The notes under the pieces were generated by a model that did no database searches, was not told where the DNA came from, and saw only the letters and a program-made list of their open reading frames with translations. Made by a program: the position numbers and the translations under genes. Source: Mycolicibacterium madagascariense (GTDB lineage: Bacteria > Actinomycetota > Actinomycetes > Mycobacteriales > Mycobacteriaceae). Taken from it: a stretch of DNA of 64,000 bases. The stretch is from NCBI RefSeq assembly GCF_010729665.1, contig NZ_AP022610.1, positions 4,898,001 through 4,962,000 of the forward strand, read 5' to 3'. This document shows positions 7,620 through 16,221 of this stretch, in pieces (position 1 is the stretch's first letter; each line of letters opens with the position of its first letter).

Positions 7620-8231
7620 GTGCCTTCCGGTCAACGACGGGGCCGCTGGTCGGGCGTGCCGCTGGAGGACCGCCAGGCACTGCGGCGCGACGCGCTGCTC
7701 CGCGCGGGGGTGGGCGTGCTCGGCGGGGACGGCGGGTCAGTCCTCACCGTGCGCGCCGTCTGTCGCGCGGCGGGGCTCACCGAACGCTACTTCTACGAAA
7801 GTTTTTGTGACAGAGACGAATTCGTCCGAGCGGTCTACGACCACGTGTGCACCACCGCGATGACCGCGCTGACCTCGTCGCCGACGCCGCGGGACGCCGT
7901 GGAACGCTTCGTCGCCCTGGTGGTCGACGATCCCGCGCGGGGTCGGGTGCTCCTGATCGCACCGGGACGCGAACCAGTACTGACCACGTCGGGCGCACAG
8001 TGGATGCCGAGCTTCATCGAGTTGCTGCAGCGCAGGCTGACGGGCATCACCGATCAGGCCACCCAGGCCATGGTGGCGACCGGACTCGTAGGGGCCCTGA
8101 CAGCGCTCTTCACCGCCTATCTCGGCGGCAGGCTGGCGGCCACCCGCGAACAGTTCATCGACTACTGCGTCGACATGCTGCTCAGCCGGGCGGCCGCGCG
8201 GGACTACTCTCCCGGCGCACCCGGCGTCTGA
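7620..8231 (+). CDS. TetR family transcriptional regulator
   Basis: 203 residues. The N-terminal helix-turn-helix is recognisable in LTVRAVCRAAGLTERYFYESFCDRDEFVRAVYDHV, and the C-terminal part is a helical ligand-binding domain with no informative motif. GTG 7620 is preceded by AGGAG; an upstream TTG at 7581 is in frame but falls in the probable operator. Its divergent neighbour is the MpaB-like oxygenase, which it probably controls together with itself. Its 3' end overlaps a convergent gene by 28 bases. Confidence 0.8.
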   Translation: MPSGQRRGRWSGVPLEDRQALRRDALLRAGVGVLGGDGGSVLTVRAVCRAAGLTERYFYESFCDRDEFVRAVYDHVCTTAMTALTSSPTPRDAVERFVALVVDDPARGRVLLIAPGREPVLTTSGAQWMPSFIELLQRRLTGITDQATQAMVATGLVGALTALFTAYLGGRLAATREQFIDYCVDMLLSRAAARDYSPGAPGV

Positions 8232-8641
8232 TCCGCGGCGGCCAGCTCGTCCTGCTCGTTCTGCTGCGCCGCGGCCTGATCGGCGGCGGCCTTGGCCGCC
8301 CGACCCTCCTGGCTGCCCATCGACGTGCCCGGCGTCGTGGCCGTCGCGTAGCCGCCGTTGCAGTTCAAGTAGAACTGCACCTGGTTGCTGACGTGCACGC
8401 CATCGTTTGCGCTGGAGAACGGGGCCGTCTGGGACCGTTCGACGATGCAGTCGTCCTGACTCAGCTTGTCGCCCACGCGCGAAGCGACGACCACGGTCTG
8501 GCCGGCATCGCTGGCAGCCGACGACGCGTCGGAGTACTTCTGACCGGCATAGCTGTCCGCGGACGCCACGGCCCCGCCGATGAGTGCCGACACAGCCAGC
8601 GCACCGATGGCGCCAGAACCAACAACGATGAGCTTGTTCAC
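8204..8641 (-). CDS. Small secreted protein, paralogue A
   Basis: 145 residues. The N-terminal KLIVVGSGAIGALAVSALIGGAVASA is a signal peptide with an ASA cleavage site. The mature part starts with a segment resembling one PASTA-like repeat (YAGQKYSDASSAASDAGQTVVVASRVGDKL), then carries two cysteines (DDCIVE and YLNCNGGYA) likely to form a disulfide, and ends in an Ala/Gln-rich tail. GTG 8641 places the signal peptide at the very N-terminus. The same architecture recurs in the neighbour at 8798-9199, so the two are paralogues. Function unknown; exported. Confidence 0.7.
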   Translation of the reverse strand: MNKLIVVGSGAIGALAVSALIGGAVASADSYAGQKYSDASSAASDAGQTVVVASRVGDKLSQDDCIVERSQTAPFSSANDGVHVSNQVQFYLNCNGGYATATTPGTSMGSQEGRAAKAAADQAAAQQNEQDELAAADQTPGAPGE

Positions 8642-8797
8642 TACTCGCCCTACCTGTCCGCGGAGTCGCATTGCCTGTCCGCGGCATGCTACCGCCACCT
8701 GTAGGTCGGCGCATGACCTCCTGTGAGTTTCATGCAGGGGCGAGCGAAGCTGGGAAAATCCTGGCGGCCGGTGGCGTCTCGGCTGGGGCGATCGGGG

Positions 8798-9199
8798 TTA
8801 CCCGTCGGCGGCGTGGGCCGCCCGGTACTTCGCCAGCGCCTCCTCGTACATCTGCCGGCCCTCGGGGCTCTCGAGCGAATATCCCGGCTCGAGGTACGTC
8901 GAGAAGGAGGCGTAGCAGTTGAGACTCAGGTTCACGCGATGGCCGCCGCGCTTCTTGCCGAAGGCGTTCAGCTCCGGAGCGGGCACGGCGGTCACGACGA
9001 GACAGTCGTTCCATTCCCTGCGGTCTCCGACGGTGGCGACGACGTGCGCCGACTTGCCCTGCTTGCTGAGCGCCGACTTCGCGTGCTTGTACGTCTCGCC
9101 GACGACGCCATCGGCGGCCGACGCGGTCCCGGTCGCACCCGCCAGCGCTAGCGCGGCGCACACCCACGCGCCCATCGTCACGGCCAAAGTCTTCTTCAC
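8798..9199 (-). CDS. Small secreted protein, paralogue B
   Basis: 133 residues from GTG 9199 (AGGT upstream). KKTLAVTMGAWVCAALALAGATGTASA is the signal peptide. The mature part mirrors the neighbour: VVGETYKHAKSALSKQGKSAHVVATVGDR, then NDCLVV and LSLNCYAS with the same two-cysteine spacing, ending in a short helical tail. It probably occupies the position of the hypothetical gene beside desA1 in M. tuberculosis. Exported; function unknown. Confidence 0.7.
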   Translation of the reverse strand: MKKTLAVTMGAWVCAALALAGATGTASAADGVVGETYKHAKSALSKQGKSAHVVATVGDRREWNDCLVVTAVPAPELNAFGKKRGGHRVNLSLNCYASFSTYLEPGYSLESPEGRQMYEEALAKYRAAHAADG

Positions 9200-9440
9200 G
9201 GTCGCGGACCTTTCGTCGTCGTGTCCGCGGGACCATAACGACTTTTCGGCGGCATCCTGTGAGTCAGTTGCACACGACGACCTCGCCTCCTGGTGAGCGC
9301 CTGTGCAACCCTTCGCGCCAGACCGCCGCCGACACTCCGGACAGCAAGAACTTGATGTCACCGGAAGACACAGATACATTGATTGCTACCAACGGGCACA
9401 GATAACCGTGAGGGCATCACCGCCGCGAGAGGACACTGTC

Positions 9441-10442
9441 ATGTCGAGCGAGCTGACCGACCTGCAGCTGCTGCACGAGCTCGAACCGGTCGTCGAGCAG
9501 AACATCAACCGCCACATGCGGATGCGCAAGGACTGGAACCCGCACGACTACATCCCGTGGTCGGACGGCAAGAACTTCTACGCACTCGGCGGCCAGGACT
9601 GGCATCCCGAGCAGTCGAAGCTGTCCGAGGTCGCTCAGGTGTCGATGCTGCAGAACCTCCTGACCGAGGACAATCTGCCGTCCTACCACCGCGAGATCGC
9701 GATGAACTTCAGCATGGACGGGCCGTGGGGCTTCTGGGTCAACCGCTGGACCGCCGAGGAGAACCGCCACGGCATCGCGCTGCGCGACTACCTCGTGGTC
9801 ACCCGCGCCATCGATCCGCTCGAGCTCGAGGAGCTGCGCATCGAGCAGGTGACCCGCGGGTTCAGCCCGGGCCAGGGCGAGCAGGGCGATCTGTTCGCCG
9901 AGAGCCTCTTCGACTCGGTCATCTACGTGACCTTCCAGGAGCTGGCGACCAGGGTGTCGCACCGCAACACCGGCAAGGCGTGCGAGGAAGAAGTCGCCGA
10001 CCAGCTGCTGCAGCGCGTATCGGCCGACGAGAACCTGCACATGATCTTCTACCGCGACGTCAGCGCTGCCGGGCTCGACCTCGCGCCCAACCAGGCGATG
10101 AAGTCGCTGCACCGGGTGCTGCGCAACTTCAAGATGCCCGGGTACACGGTGCCGGAGTTCCGACGCAAGGCGGTCATCATCGCCGTCGGCGGCGTGTACG
10201 ACCCGCGCATCCACCTCGACGACGTCGTGATGCCCGTGCTGAAGAAGTGGCGCATCTTCGAGCGCGAGGACTTCACCGGTGAGGCCGCCGAGATGCGCGA
10301 CGACCTCGGCAAGCTGGTCGAAGAACTCGAGGACACGTGCGTGAAGTTCGAGGTGGCCAAGGAACGCCGCCTGGAGCGCGAACGCAAGATGGCCGAGAAG
10401 AAGGCCATGAAAAACCTGTTGGTGTCGTCATCGTCGTCGTGA
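9441..10442 (+). CDS. desA1: Acyl-ACP desaturase DesA1
   Basis: 333 residues, closely resembling mycobacterial DesA1: MSSELTDLQLLHELEPVVEQ, WNPHDYIPWSDGKNFYALGG, NLPSYHREIAMN, WTAEENRHGIALRDYLVVTR and SADENLHMIFYRDV. The EENRH and DENLH motifs carry diiron ligands. The enzyme introduces a double bond into long acyl-ACP chains during mycolic-acid synthesis and is essential in related species. ATG 9441 matches the conserved N-terminus; the frame upstream has no similarity. The stop overlaps the start of the downstream dus gene (GTGA), so the two are translationally coupled. Confidence 0.93.
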   Translation: MSSELTDLQLLHELEPVVEQNINRHMRMRKDWNPHDYIPWSDGKNFYALGGQDWHPEQSKLSEVAQVSMLQNLLTEDNLPSYHREIAMNFSMDGPWGFWVNRWTAEENRHGIALRDYLVVTRAIDPLELEELRIEQVTRGFSPGQGEQGDLFAESLFDSVIYVTFQELATRVSHRNTGKACEEEVADQLLQRVSADENLHMIFYRDVSAAGLDLAPNQAMKSLHRVLRNFKMPGYTVPEFRRKAVIIAVGGVYDPRIHLDDVVMPVLKKWRIFEREDFTGEAAEMRDDLGKLVEELEDTCVKFEVAKERRLERERKMAEKKAMKNLLVSSSSS

Positions 10443-11605
10443 CGGAGCCCTTCGCGCCGGCCCGGTCTGCCTTGCAGATCGGGCCGATCGCGTTGCGCTC
10501 CCCGGTGGTCCTCGCGCCGATGGCCGGCGTCACGAACGTCGCCTTCCGAACCCTGTGTCGCGAACTGGAACTCGCCCGCGCCGGCACCGTCAGCGGGCTC
10601 TACGTCTGCGAGATGGTGACGGCCAGGGCCCTCGTCGAACGCAATCCCAGCACGCTGCACATGACGACGTTCGGGCCCGACGAGTCGCCCCGGTCGCTGC
10701 AGCTCTACACCGTCGACCCGGCCACCACCCATGCCGCGGCCAAGATGATCGTCGACGAGGGCATGGCCGACCACATCGACATGAACTTCGGTTGCCCCGT
10801 GCCCAAGGTGACGCGGCGCGGCGGCGGCGCGGCCCTGCCGTACAAGCGCAAGCTGTTCGGGCAGATCGTGGCCGCCGCAGTACGGGCCACCGAGGGCACC
10901 GGCATCCCCGTCACCGTGAAGTTCCGCATCGGCATCGACGACCACCACCACACCCACCTCGACGCGGGCCGCATCGCCGCCGAGGAGGGCGCCGCCGCCG
11001 TCGCCCTGCATGCGCGCACGGCCGCGCAGCGCTACTCGGGCAGCGCGGACTGGGACCGCATCGCCGAGCTTAAGCAACACGTCACCGGCATCCCCGTGCT
11101 GGGCAACGGCGACATCTTCGACGCGGACGATGCGCTCAAGATGATGGCCGTCACCGGATGTGACGGAGTGGTGATCGGACGCGGGTGCCTCGGCAGGCCG
11201 TGGTTGTTCGCCGAGCTGTCCGCCGCGTTCACCGGCCGGCCATGTCCGACGCCCCCGACGCTGGGTGAGGTCGCTTCCATCGCGCGCCGCCACGGCGAGT
11301 TGCTCGCCGACCACTTCGGCGAGGACAAGGGCATGCGTGACATGCGCAAGCACGTGGCCTGGTACCTGCATGGATTCCCCGCCGGGGCCGACCTACGGCG
11401 CGCGTTGGCGCTGGTCAAGACCCTTTCCGAGCTCGACGAGCTGTTGGCTCAGCTCGACCCCGACGTGCCCTTCCCGCACGCGGCGGAGGGCCCGCGCGGC
11501 AGGCAGGGGTCGCCGGGATCGGTGTCGCTGCCCGAGGGATGGCTCGCCGACCCCAACGATTGCACGGTGCCCGCCGGCGCAGATCTGGTGAATTCGGGCG
11601 GCTAG
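10439..11605 (+). CDS. dusB: tRNA-dihydrouridine synthase
   Basis: 388 residues of the Dus family, reducing uridines in tRNA D-loops with FMN and NADPH. SPVVLAPMAGVTNVAFRTLCRE gives the FMN barrel entry, MNFGCPVPKVTRRGGGAAL carries the catalytic Cys, VTVKFRIG and LHARTAAQRYSG bind FMN/phosphate, and NGDIFDADDALKMM, GCDGVVIGRGCLGRPWLF close the barrel. The helical C-terminal RNA-binding domain contains HVAWYLHGFP. The GTG start sits in the desA1 stop, so it is co-translated. Assignment to the DusB subgroup is from overall resemblance. Confidence 0.9.
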   Translation: MTEPFAPARSALQIGPIALRSPVVLAPMAGVTNVAFRTLCRELELARAGTVSGLYVCEMVTARALVERNPSTLHMTTFGPDESPRSLQLYTVDPATTHAAAKMIVDEGMADHIDMNFGCPVPKVTRRGGGAALPYKRKLFGQIVAAAVRATEGTGIPVTVKFRIGIDDHHHTHLDAGRIAAEEGAAAVALHARTAAQRYSGSADWDRIAELKQHVTGIPVLGNGDIFDADDALKMMAVTGCDGVVIGRGCLGRPWLFAELSAAFTGRPCPTPPTLGEVASIARRHGELLADHFGEDKGMRDMRKHVAWYLHGFPAGADLRRALALVKTLSELDELLAQLDPDVPFPHAAEGPRGRQGSPGSVSLPEGWLADPNDCTVPAGADLVNSGG

Positions 11606-11683
11606 TCGACACGTCGCGGACACGGCGTCGAGACGTCATCGAGACATCAATGACGCATTGCTCGACTAGATCGAACTCAGGTT

Positions 11684-11701
11684 GTCTCAGTACGATGAGA
11701 C
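11684..11701 (+). promoter_or_regulatory. -10 element inside a palindrome before the LCP gene
   Basis: GTCTCA and TGAGAC form a perfect 6-base inverted repeat around GTACGA. The -10-like TACGAT (11691-11696) lies within it, so a bound protein would cover the promoter. The start codon of the LCP gene follows about 120 bases later, implying a leader. No regulator can be named. Confidence 0.35.
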
Positions 11702-11817
11702 TCCACTAACGCGGGCGCCGACTGGCGGCGCTCGTCGCGTGCTGCCACGAGGATGCAGCAGCCACGATCACGGCGCGTCACCGCGTCGCGTTCCCGACAG
11801 TCGGAGGCCGGTGGGAC

Positions 11818-13803
11818 ATGAGTGACGGCGACAGCGCCGCCCCCGGTCGTCGGCCGCCCGGGCCCGACGAATCCGACCCGGCGGACGCCCCAAGTACCAC
11901 CAACGACTGGCTTACCCGATCGGCGCGGCCAACTCCAGGCGCCGCGCCGTGGGAGCGCGCAGGAATGTCGAAGAGCGCCCCACCGGAGCCGCCCGCACCC
12001 GAGCCCGAGCCGCCCTCGGAGGGCAATCACACCGACGGCGTCACCGTCGCGGACCTGATCGCGAAGGTGTCCGGCGTCGAACCCTCCACCGAGGTCATCC
12101 CCGTCGTGCCATCGCACGCCTCCGAATTGCCGGTGCTGTCGGATGCCCGCATCGAGCCCGTCGAGCCCACCGAGTCCGATGCCCCGGAACAGGTCTCCGA
12201 CGAATCGGCAGAACCCACCACGCGCCGGAGCCGACGGGCGGCGATGGTCCTGGGCCGCGTGGCCGTCGCGCTGATCGCGGTGTTCGCCCTCGCGTCGACC
12301 GGCGCCGCCTGGCAGTGGCAGACCTCGAAGAACCACAGCCTGAACAAGGTGGCGGCCCTCGATCCCGACTCGCACGACATCGTCGACCCGGCCGGGCAGT
12401 TCGGCGACGAGAACTTCTTGATCGTCGGCACCGACAGTCGCCTCGGGGAGAACAGCGAGATGGGGGCGGGCACCACCGATGACGCCGCCGGCGCGCGGTC
12501 GGACACCATCATGCTCGTCAACATCCCGGCCAGCCGCAAACGCGTTGTCGCCGTGTCCTTTCCGCGCGATCTGTCGATCACTCCCATGCAGTGCGAGCAC
12601 TGGGATCCCACCACCTTCAAGTACGGACCCGCCACCGATCCGGACTCGCCCGTCTACGGAATGGACAAGGTCTACACCGAGACCAAGCTGAACTCCGCCT
12701 ACGCGGTCGGCGGGCCGAAGTGTCTGGTGAAGGAGATCCAGAAGCTGTCCGGGCTGTCGATCAACCGGTTCATGGCCGTGGACTTCGCCGGGTTCGCGAA
12801 GATGGTCGACGCCCTCGGTGGCGTCGAGGTCTGCAGCACCACACCGCTGGAGGACTACGAACTGGGCACGGTGCTCGCGAATGCGGGCCGACAGGTCATC
12901 GACGGCCGCACCGCGCTGCAGTACGTCCGCGCGCGGCAGGTCACCACCGAGGGCAACGGGGACTACGGCCGGATCAAGCGCCAGCAGCTGTTCCTGTCGT
13001 CGCTGCTGCGCTCGCTGATCTCCAAGGACACGTTCTTCTCGCTGGGCAAGCTCAACGACGTCGTCAACCTGTTCATCAACGACAGCTACGTCGACAACAT
13101 CCAGACCAAGGATCTGGTCGACCTCGGCCAATCCGTCCAGGGCGTCAGCGCCGGCCGCATCACCTTCGTGACCATTCCGACCGTGGGGTACGCCGACGAG
13201 TACGGCAACGAAGTGCCCCGCGACGACGACATGCGCGCCCTCTTCGACGCGATCATCAACGACGACCCGCTGCCCGAGGAGAGGAACGCCGACAACACCC
13301 CGGTGCCCAAGACCCCGGACCCCAGCCCGGCTGGGCCAGCTCCGGCGGCACCGGCAGACCCCGTCGCCACCGGCGAGTTGGTCGACGCCGTGACGACGAG
13401 CCCCGACAACATCACCGTGCGGGTGTCGAACTCGACGGGCGAGAACGGTCTCGCGTCGACCGCGGCCGACGAGCTCCGTCAGCACGGATTCAGCGTCGAC
13501 ACCCCCGACGACTATCCCGGTCCGCTCGACTCGACGACGGTGTTCTTCTCCGAGGGCAACGAGCAGGCCGCCGCGACGGTCGCGTCGTCGTTCGCCAACC
13601 CCACGGTCCCGGCCATCGAGCGGGTGTCCGGCATGGGCAACGTCATTCGCGTCGTGCTCGGACACGACTTCAACACGGTGAACGCGCCGTGGCCCAGCGG
13701 CTCGCCGGTGCAGGTCCACGTCCTGCGCGACACCAGCGGCACGACGTCGCACCTGCCGGCCGACCTGTCGGTCACCAACGCCGCCGACACCACCTGCGAG
13801 TGA
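11818..13803 (+). CDS. LytR-CpsA-Psr (LCP) family cell-wall ligase with LytR_C domain
   Basis: 661 residues. A Pro/acidic-rich cytoplasmic N-terminus (1-140) is followed by one membrane helix (AAMVLGRVAVALIAVFALAS, about 141-160). The LCP domain begins ENFLIVGTDSR and includes RSDTIMLVNIP, VSFPRDLSI, FAGFAKMVDALGGVEVCS and ALQYVRARQVTTEGNGDYGRIKRQQ, with the Arg and Asp residues that bind polyprenyl pyrophosphate. A Pro-rich linker leads to a C-terminal LytR_C domain (VRVSNSTGENGLASTAADELRQHGF). LCP enzymes attach arabinogalactan to peptidoglycan. Orthologue of the gene between dus and phoU homologues in M. tuberculosis. Confidence 0.9.
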   Translation: MSDGDSAAPGRRPPGPDESDPADAPSTTNDWLTRSARPTPGAAPWERAGMSKSAPPEPPAPEPEPPSEGNHTDGVTVADLIAKVSGVEPSTEVIPVVPSHASELPVLSDARIEPVEPTESDAPEQVSDESAEPTTRRSRRAAMVLGRVAVALIAVFALASTGAAWQWQTSKNHSLNKVAALDPDSHDIVDPAGQFGDENFLIVGTDSRLGENSEMGAGTTDDAAGARSDTIMLVNIPASRKRVVAVSFPRDLSITPMQCEHWDPTTFKYGPATDPDSPVYGMDKVYTETKLNSAYAVGGPKCLVKEIQKLSGLSINRFMAVDFAGFAKMVDALGGVEVCSTTPLEDYELGTVLANAGRQVIDGRTALQYVRARQVTTEGNGDYGRIKRQQLFLSSLLRSLISKDTFFSLGKLNDVVNLFINDSYVDNIQTKDLVDLGQSVQGVSAGRITFVTIPTVGYADEYGNEVPRDDDMRALFDAIINDDPLPEERNADNTPVPKTPDPSPAGPAPAAPADPVATGELVDAVTTSPDNITVRVSNSTGENGLASTAADELRQHGFSVDTPDDYPGPLDSTTVFFSEGNEQAAATVASSFANPTVPAIERVSGMGNVIRVVLGHDFNTVNAPWPSGSPVQVHVLRDTSGTTSHLPADLSVTNAADTTCE

Positions 13804-13855
13804 CACCCCCGACGAGCCACGTCGCGGGGAGTCGACCACCGTTGCGGCGGGCGGC

Positions 13856-13873
13856 ATTCACCGTTCGTTCACC
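13856..13873 (+). promoter_or_regulatory. Candidate RegX3 (PHO-box-like) site upstream of phoU
   Basis: Direct repeats ATTCACC (13856-13862) and GTTCACC (13867-13873) have an exact 11-base period, the layout recognised by RegX3/PhoB-type response regulators in mycobacteria. They lie 47-64 bases before the phoU start and upstream of its -10 TAGGCT (13907-13912). A matching box precedes pstS. Confidence 0.6.
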
Positions 13874-13919
13874 GACGAGGGCGTAACGATCTGCAGTCCC
13901 AGCCCGTAGGCTTTGGGGC

Positions 13920-14585
13920 ATGCGTACCGCTTACCACGAGCAATTGGCCGCCCTGACGGACCAGCTCGGTGCGATGTGCGGGCTGGCCGGCGTGGCGATG
14001 GAGCGTGCGACGCAGGCTCTGCTGCAAGCCGATCTGGTGCTCGCCGAACAGGTCATCACCGATCACGAGCAGATCAGCTCGGCGAGCACCCGTGCCGAGG
14101 AGGCCGCGTTCGTGCTGCTGGCCCTGCAGGCACCCGTCGCCGGGGATCTTCGCGCCATCGTCAGCTCCATCCAGATCGTCGCCGACGTCGATCGGATGGG
14201 GGCGTTGGCCCTGCACGTCGCCAAGATCGCCCGCAGGCGCCACCCGCAGCACACCCTCCCCGAGGAGGTCAACGGCTACTTCGCCGAAATGGGGCGCGTC
14301 GCAGTCGATCTCGGGCACAGCGCCCAGGAGGTGCTCGTCAGCCGGGATCCCGAGAAGGCCGCCCGCATCCGCGAAGAGGACGACGCGATGGACGATCTCC
14401 ATCGCCACCTGTTCTCGGTGCTGATGGATCGCGAGTGGAAGCATGGCGTGACCGCGGCCGTCGACGTCACGCTGCTGAGCAGGTTCTACGAGCGGTTCGC
14501 CGACCACGCCGTCGAGGTCGCCCGCCGCGTCATCTTCCAGGTGACCGGCCGCTTCCCCGACGAAGAGGTCATGTCCGCGTCCTAG
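13920..14585 (+). CDS. phoU: Phosphate-signalling protein PhoU (PhoY2-like)
   Basis: 221 residues, the normal PhoU length, built of two three-helix bundles. Repeated metal-binding motifs are visible: [35 protein letters not shown] and [30 protein letters not shown]. PhoU links the Pst transporter to the SenX3 kinase and prevents activation of the phosphate regulon when phosphate is plentiful; the mycobacterial homologues also affect persistence. A TAGGCT -10 ends seven bases before the ATG, so the mRNA is probably leaderless. The RegX3-type box at 13856 suggests feedback control. It is near, but divergent in strand from, the pst operon. Confidence 0.93.
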   Translation: MRTAYHEQLAALTDQLGAMCGLAGVAMERATQALLQADLVLAEQVITDHEQISSASTRAEEAAFVLLALQAPVAGDLRAIVSSIQIVADVDRMGALALHVAKIARRRHPQHTLPEEVNGYFAEMGRVAVDLGHSAQEVLVSRDPEKAARIREEDDAMDDLHRHLFSVLMDREWKHGVTAAVDVTLLSRFYERFADHAVEVARRVIFQVTGRFPDEEVMSAS

Positions 14586-15088
14586 CCGCGGGCCAGTCGG
14601 ACCCCAACGCGCTTGGCCGACAACAGGTCTCGTAGGACCGTGGCCAGCACCTGCAGTTCGGCACTGCTGTAGGCCTGCAGGAAGTCCTGCCTGCCGAGGG
14701 CCATCTCGTCGTGCAGGCGCTGATGCGCGTCGACGACCACCTCCCCATCGGCGGTCAGGCCCAGCTGGATCTCCTTGCGATTGCCCGGCACCGGGGTGCG
14801 GACGACCAGGCCCGCCTCGACGAGCCGCTGCACGTGCTTGGACACCGTGCCCTTCAGCTGGCCGGTCCGCCCGGCCAGGCCGACGACGCTGACCGGGCCC
14901 TCGGCGATCGCGGCGAGCAGGTGCATCGAGAGCGTCGGCAGCGTCCGCAGCGCGGGCGCGAGCCGGTCCGGACACCGCTCGACGAGGAAGTCGCGTTCGG
15001 CGTCGCCGTCCTCGTCGGCGTCGAACCGGTCACCGACCGCCACCAACAGCTCGTTGATGTCGGCGATCAGCCCCGACTTGGTTTTCAC
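14582..15088 (-). CDS. MarR family transcriptional regulator
   Basis: 168 residues from GTG 15088. A winged helix is visible: [66 protein letters not shown], where the recognition helix is [10 protein letters not shown] and the wing is PGNRKEI. It is divergent from a quinone oxidoreductase gene across an 82-base region with three ACGGAAAC repeats, one of them overlapping its own start codon, so autorepression and control of the neighbour are likely. Its stop overlaps the phoU 3' end by four bases in convergent orientation. Confidence 0.85.
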   Translation of the reverse strand: MKTKSGLIADINELLVAVGDRFDADEDGDAERDFLVERCPDRLAPALRTLPTLSMHLLAAIAEGPVSVVGLAGRTGQLKGTVSKHVQRLVEAGLVVRTPVPGNRKEIQLGLTADGEVVVDAHQRLHDEMALGRQDFLQAYSSAELQVLATVLRDLLSAKRVGVRLARG

Positions 15089-15159
15089 GGAAACGATCTT
15101 GCCATCGCGCCGGTCGTCTCGTACATTGTTTCTACGGAAACGATATCTACGGAAACAAT
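15087..15159. promoter_or_regulatory. Three ACGGAAAC(G/A)AT repeats, MarR operator region
   Basis: Copies start at 15087, 15134 and 15149. The middle copy is part of a near-palindrome ATTGTTTCTACGGAAACGAT (15125-15144). The first copy covers the MarR gene start codon and the third ends eleven bases before the oxidoreductase ATG. This is a typical dual-target operator arrangement for a divergent MarR/enzyme pair. Confidence 0.6.
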
Positions 15160-15170
15160 GGGAGGTCATC

Positions 15171-16145
15171 ATGAAGGCTGCGATCGTCGAACGATGGGGT
15201 CAGGTACCGGTCTACGGCGACTTCGCCGAACCGACGGCACGCGACGGCGCGGTGATCGCGACGGTCGAAGCCTCCGCGCTGACCAACCTCACCCGAGCGC
15301 TGATGTCGGGAAAGCACTACGCCAGCAAGGAGATTGCGCTGCCCGCCATCCCGGGGGTCGACGGGGTGGCCCGCCTCGAGGACGGCAGGCGGTTCTACAC
15401 CGGCGGCATCGGGTCCTACGGACTGATGGCCGAACGCGCGGCGATGCATCCCGCGGGCGCGATCGAGCTACCGGACCACGTCGACTCGGTGACCGCCGCC
15501 GCAGTGCCCAATCCCGGGATGTCGGCATGGATGGCCCTGGACTACGGCGCCGCGATCACACCGGGTGCCCACGTGCTGGTGATCGGCGCGACCGGCGTCA
15601 CCGGCTCGATGGCCGCGCAGCTGGCCAAGTCCATGTTCGGGGCGGGCAAGGTCGTCGTGACCGGGCGCGACACCGCGCGACTGGACTGGTTGCGCACCGT
15701 GGGCGCCGACGACGCGATCGCCATGACGACCGAGGACCTGGGCGCCAGGGTTGCCGCGCTACACGCCGAGCGACCGTTCGACGCGGTGCTGGACTACCTC
15801 TGGGGCGCCTCCGCCGAGACCGTGCTCGCCGCACTGGCCGACAGCCACCCCGCCGCCCACTTCCACGCCACGCGGTTCGTGCAGATCGGCTCGATGACCG
15901 GACAGGACATCACCCTGCCGGCGGGCATTCTCCGCGGTAACGGAATCACGTTGTCCGGCATCGGGATTGGCAGCGTGCCACCCGAGGTGGTGGGTCGCGC
16001 CCGCACCGAGGCACTCCCCGCGCTGTTCGACATGGTGGCCGACGGCACCCTGCAGTTGCGCACCCAGGCGCGCCCACTCGCCGAGGTCGCCGAGGCGTGG
16101 ACCGCCGCGGAGCCCTCGGGAACCCGCGTCGTCCTGACCCCCTGA
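15171..16145 (+). CDS. Zinc-less quinone oxidoreductase (MDR superfamily)
   Basis: 324 residues of the medium-chain dehydrogenase/reductase fold. The GroES-like N-terminal half (MKAAIVERWGQVPVYGDF) is followed by a Rossmann domain with VLVIGATGVTGSMAAQLAKSMFGAGKVVVTGRD, an NAD(P)H loop of AxGxxG type. No structural-zinc cysteine cluster is visible, which fits quinone reductases rather than alcohol dehydrogenases. GGGAGG precedes ATG 15171. The divergent MarR regulator and shared operators suggest induction by quinones or electrophiles; the actual substrate is unknown. Confidence 0.82.
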   Translation: MKAAIVERWGQVPVYGDFAEPTARDGAVIATVEASALTNLTRALMSGKHYASKEIALPAIPGVDGVARLEDGRRFYTGGIGSYGLMAERAAMHPAGAIELPDHVDSVTAAAVPNPGMSAWMALDYGAAITPGAHVLVIGATGVTGSMAAQLAKSMFGAGKVVVTGRDTARLDWLRTVGADDAIAMTTEDLGARVAALHAERPFDAVLDYLWGASAETVLAALADSHPAAHFHATRFVQIGSMTGQDITLPAGILRGNGITLSGIGIGSVPPEVVGRARTEALPALFDMVADGTLQLRTQARPLAEVAEAWTAAEPSGTRVVLTP

Positions 16146-16215
16146 GCCCCGCCGAGCAGACGCAACGGGCCCTCAATATGGCCAAACGAGGGCCGTTTGT
16201 GTCTGCTCGCGGGGC
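16146..16215. terminator. Long inverted repeat between convergent genes (hairpin family copy 1)
   Basis: Arms at 16146-16174 and 16188-16215 pair almost completely (GCCCCG, CGAGCAGAC, CAA, CGG and CCCTC blocks) around a 13-base loop. It sits exactly between the convergent oxidoreductase and pstB genes, so it can stop transcription from both sides. A second copy of the same stem sequence lies at 39381-39435, also between convergent genes. No long U-tract follows. Confidence 0.65.
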
Positions 16216-16221
16216 CAGCGG

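Noticed and set aside
11677..13857. 726-codon minus-strand open frame opposite the LCP gene
   Set aside because: It is an antisense shadow of a high-GC gene: low-complexity Arg/Gly/Val-rich translation, no domain, while the plus strand encodes a clear LCP protein.
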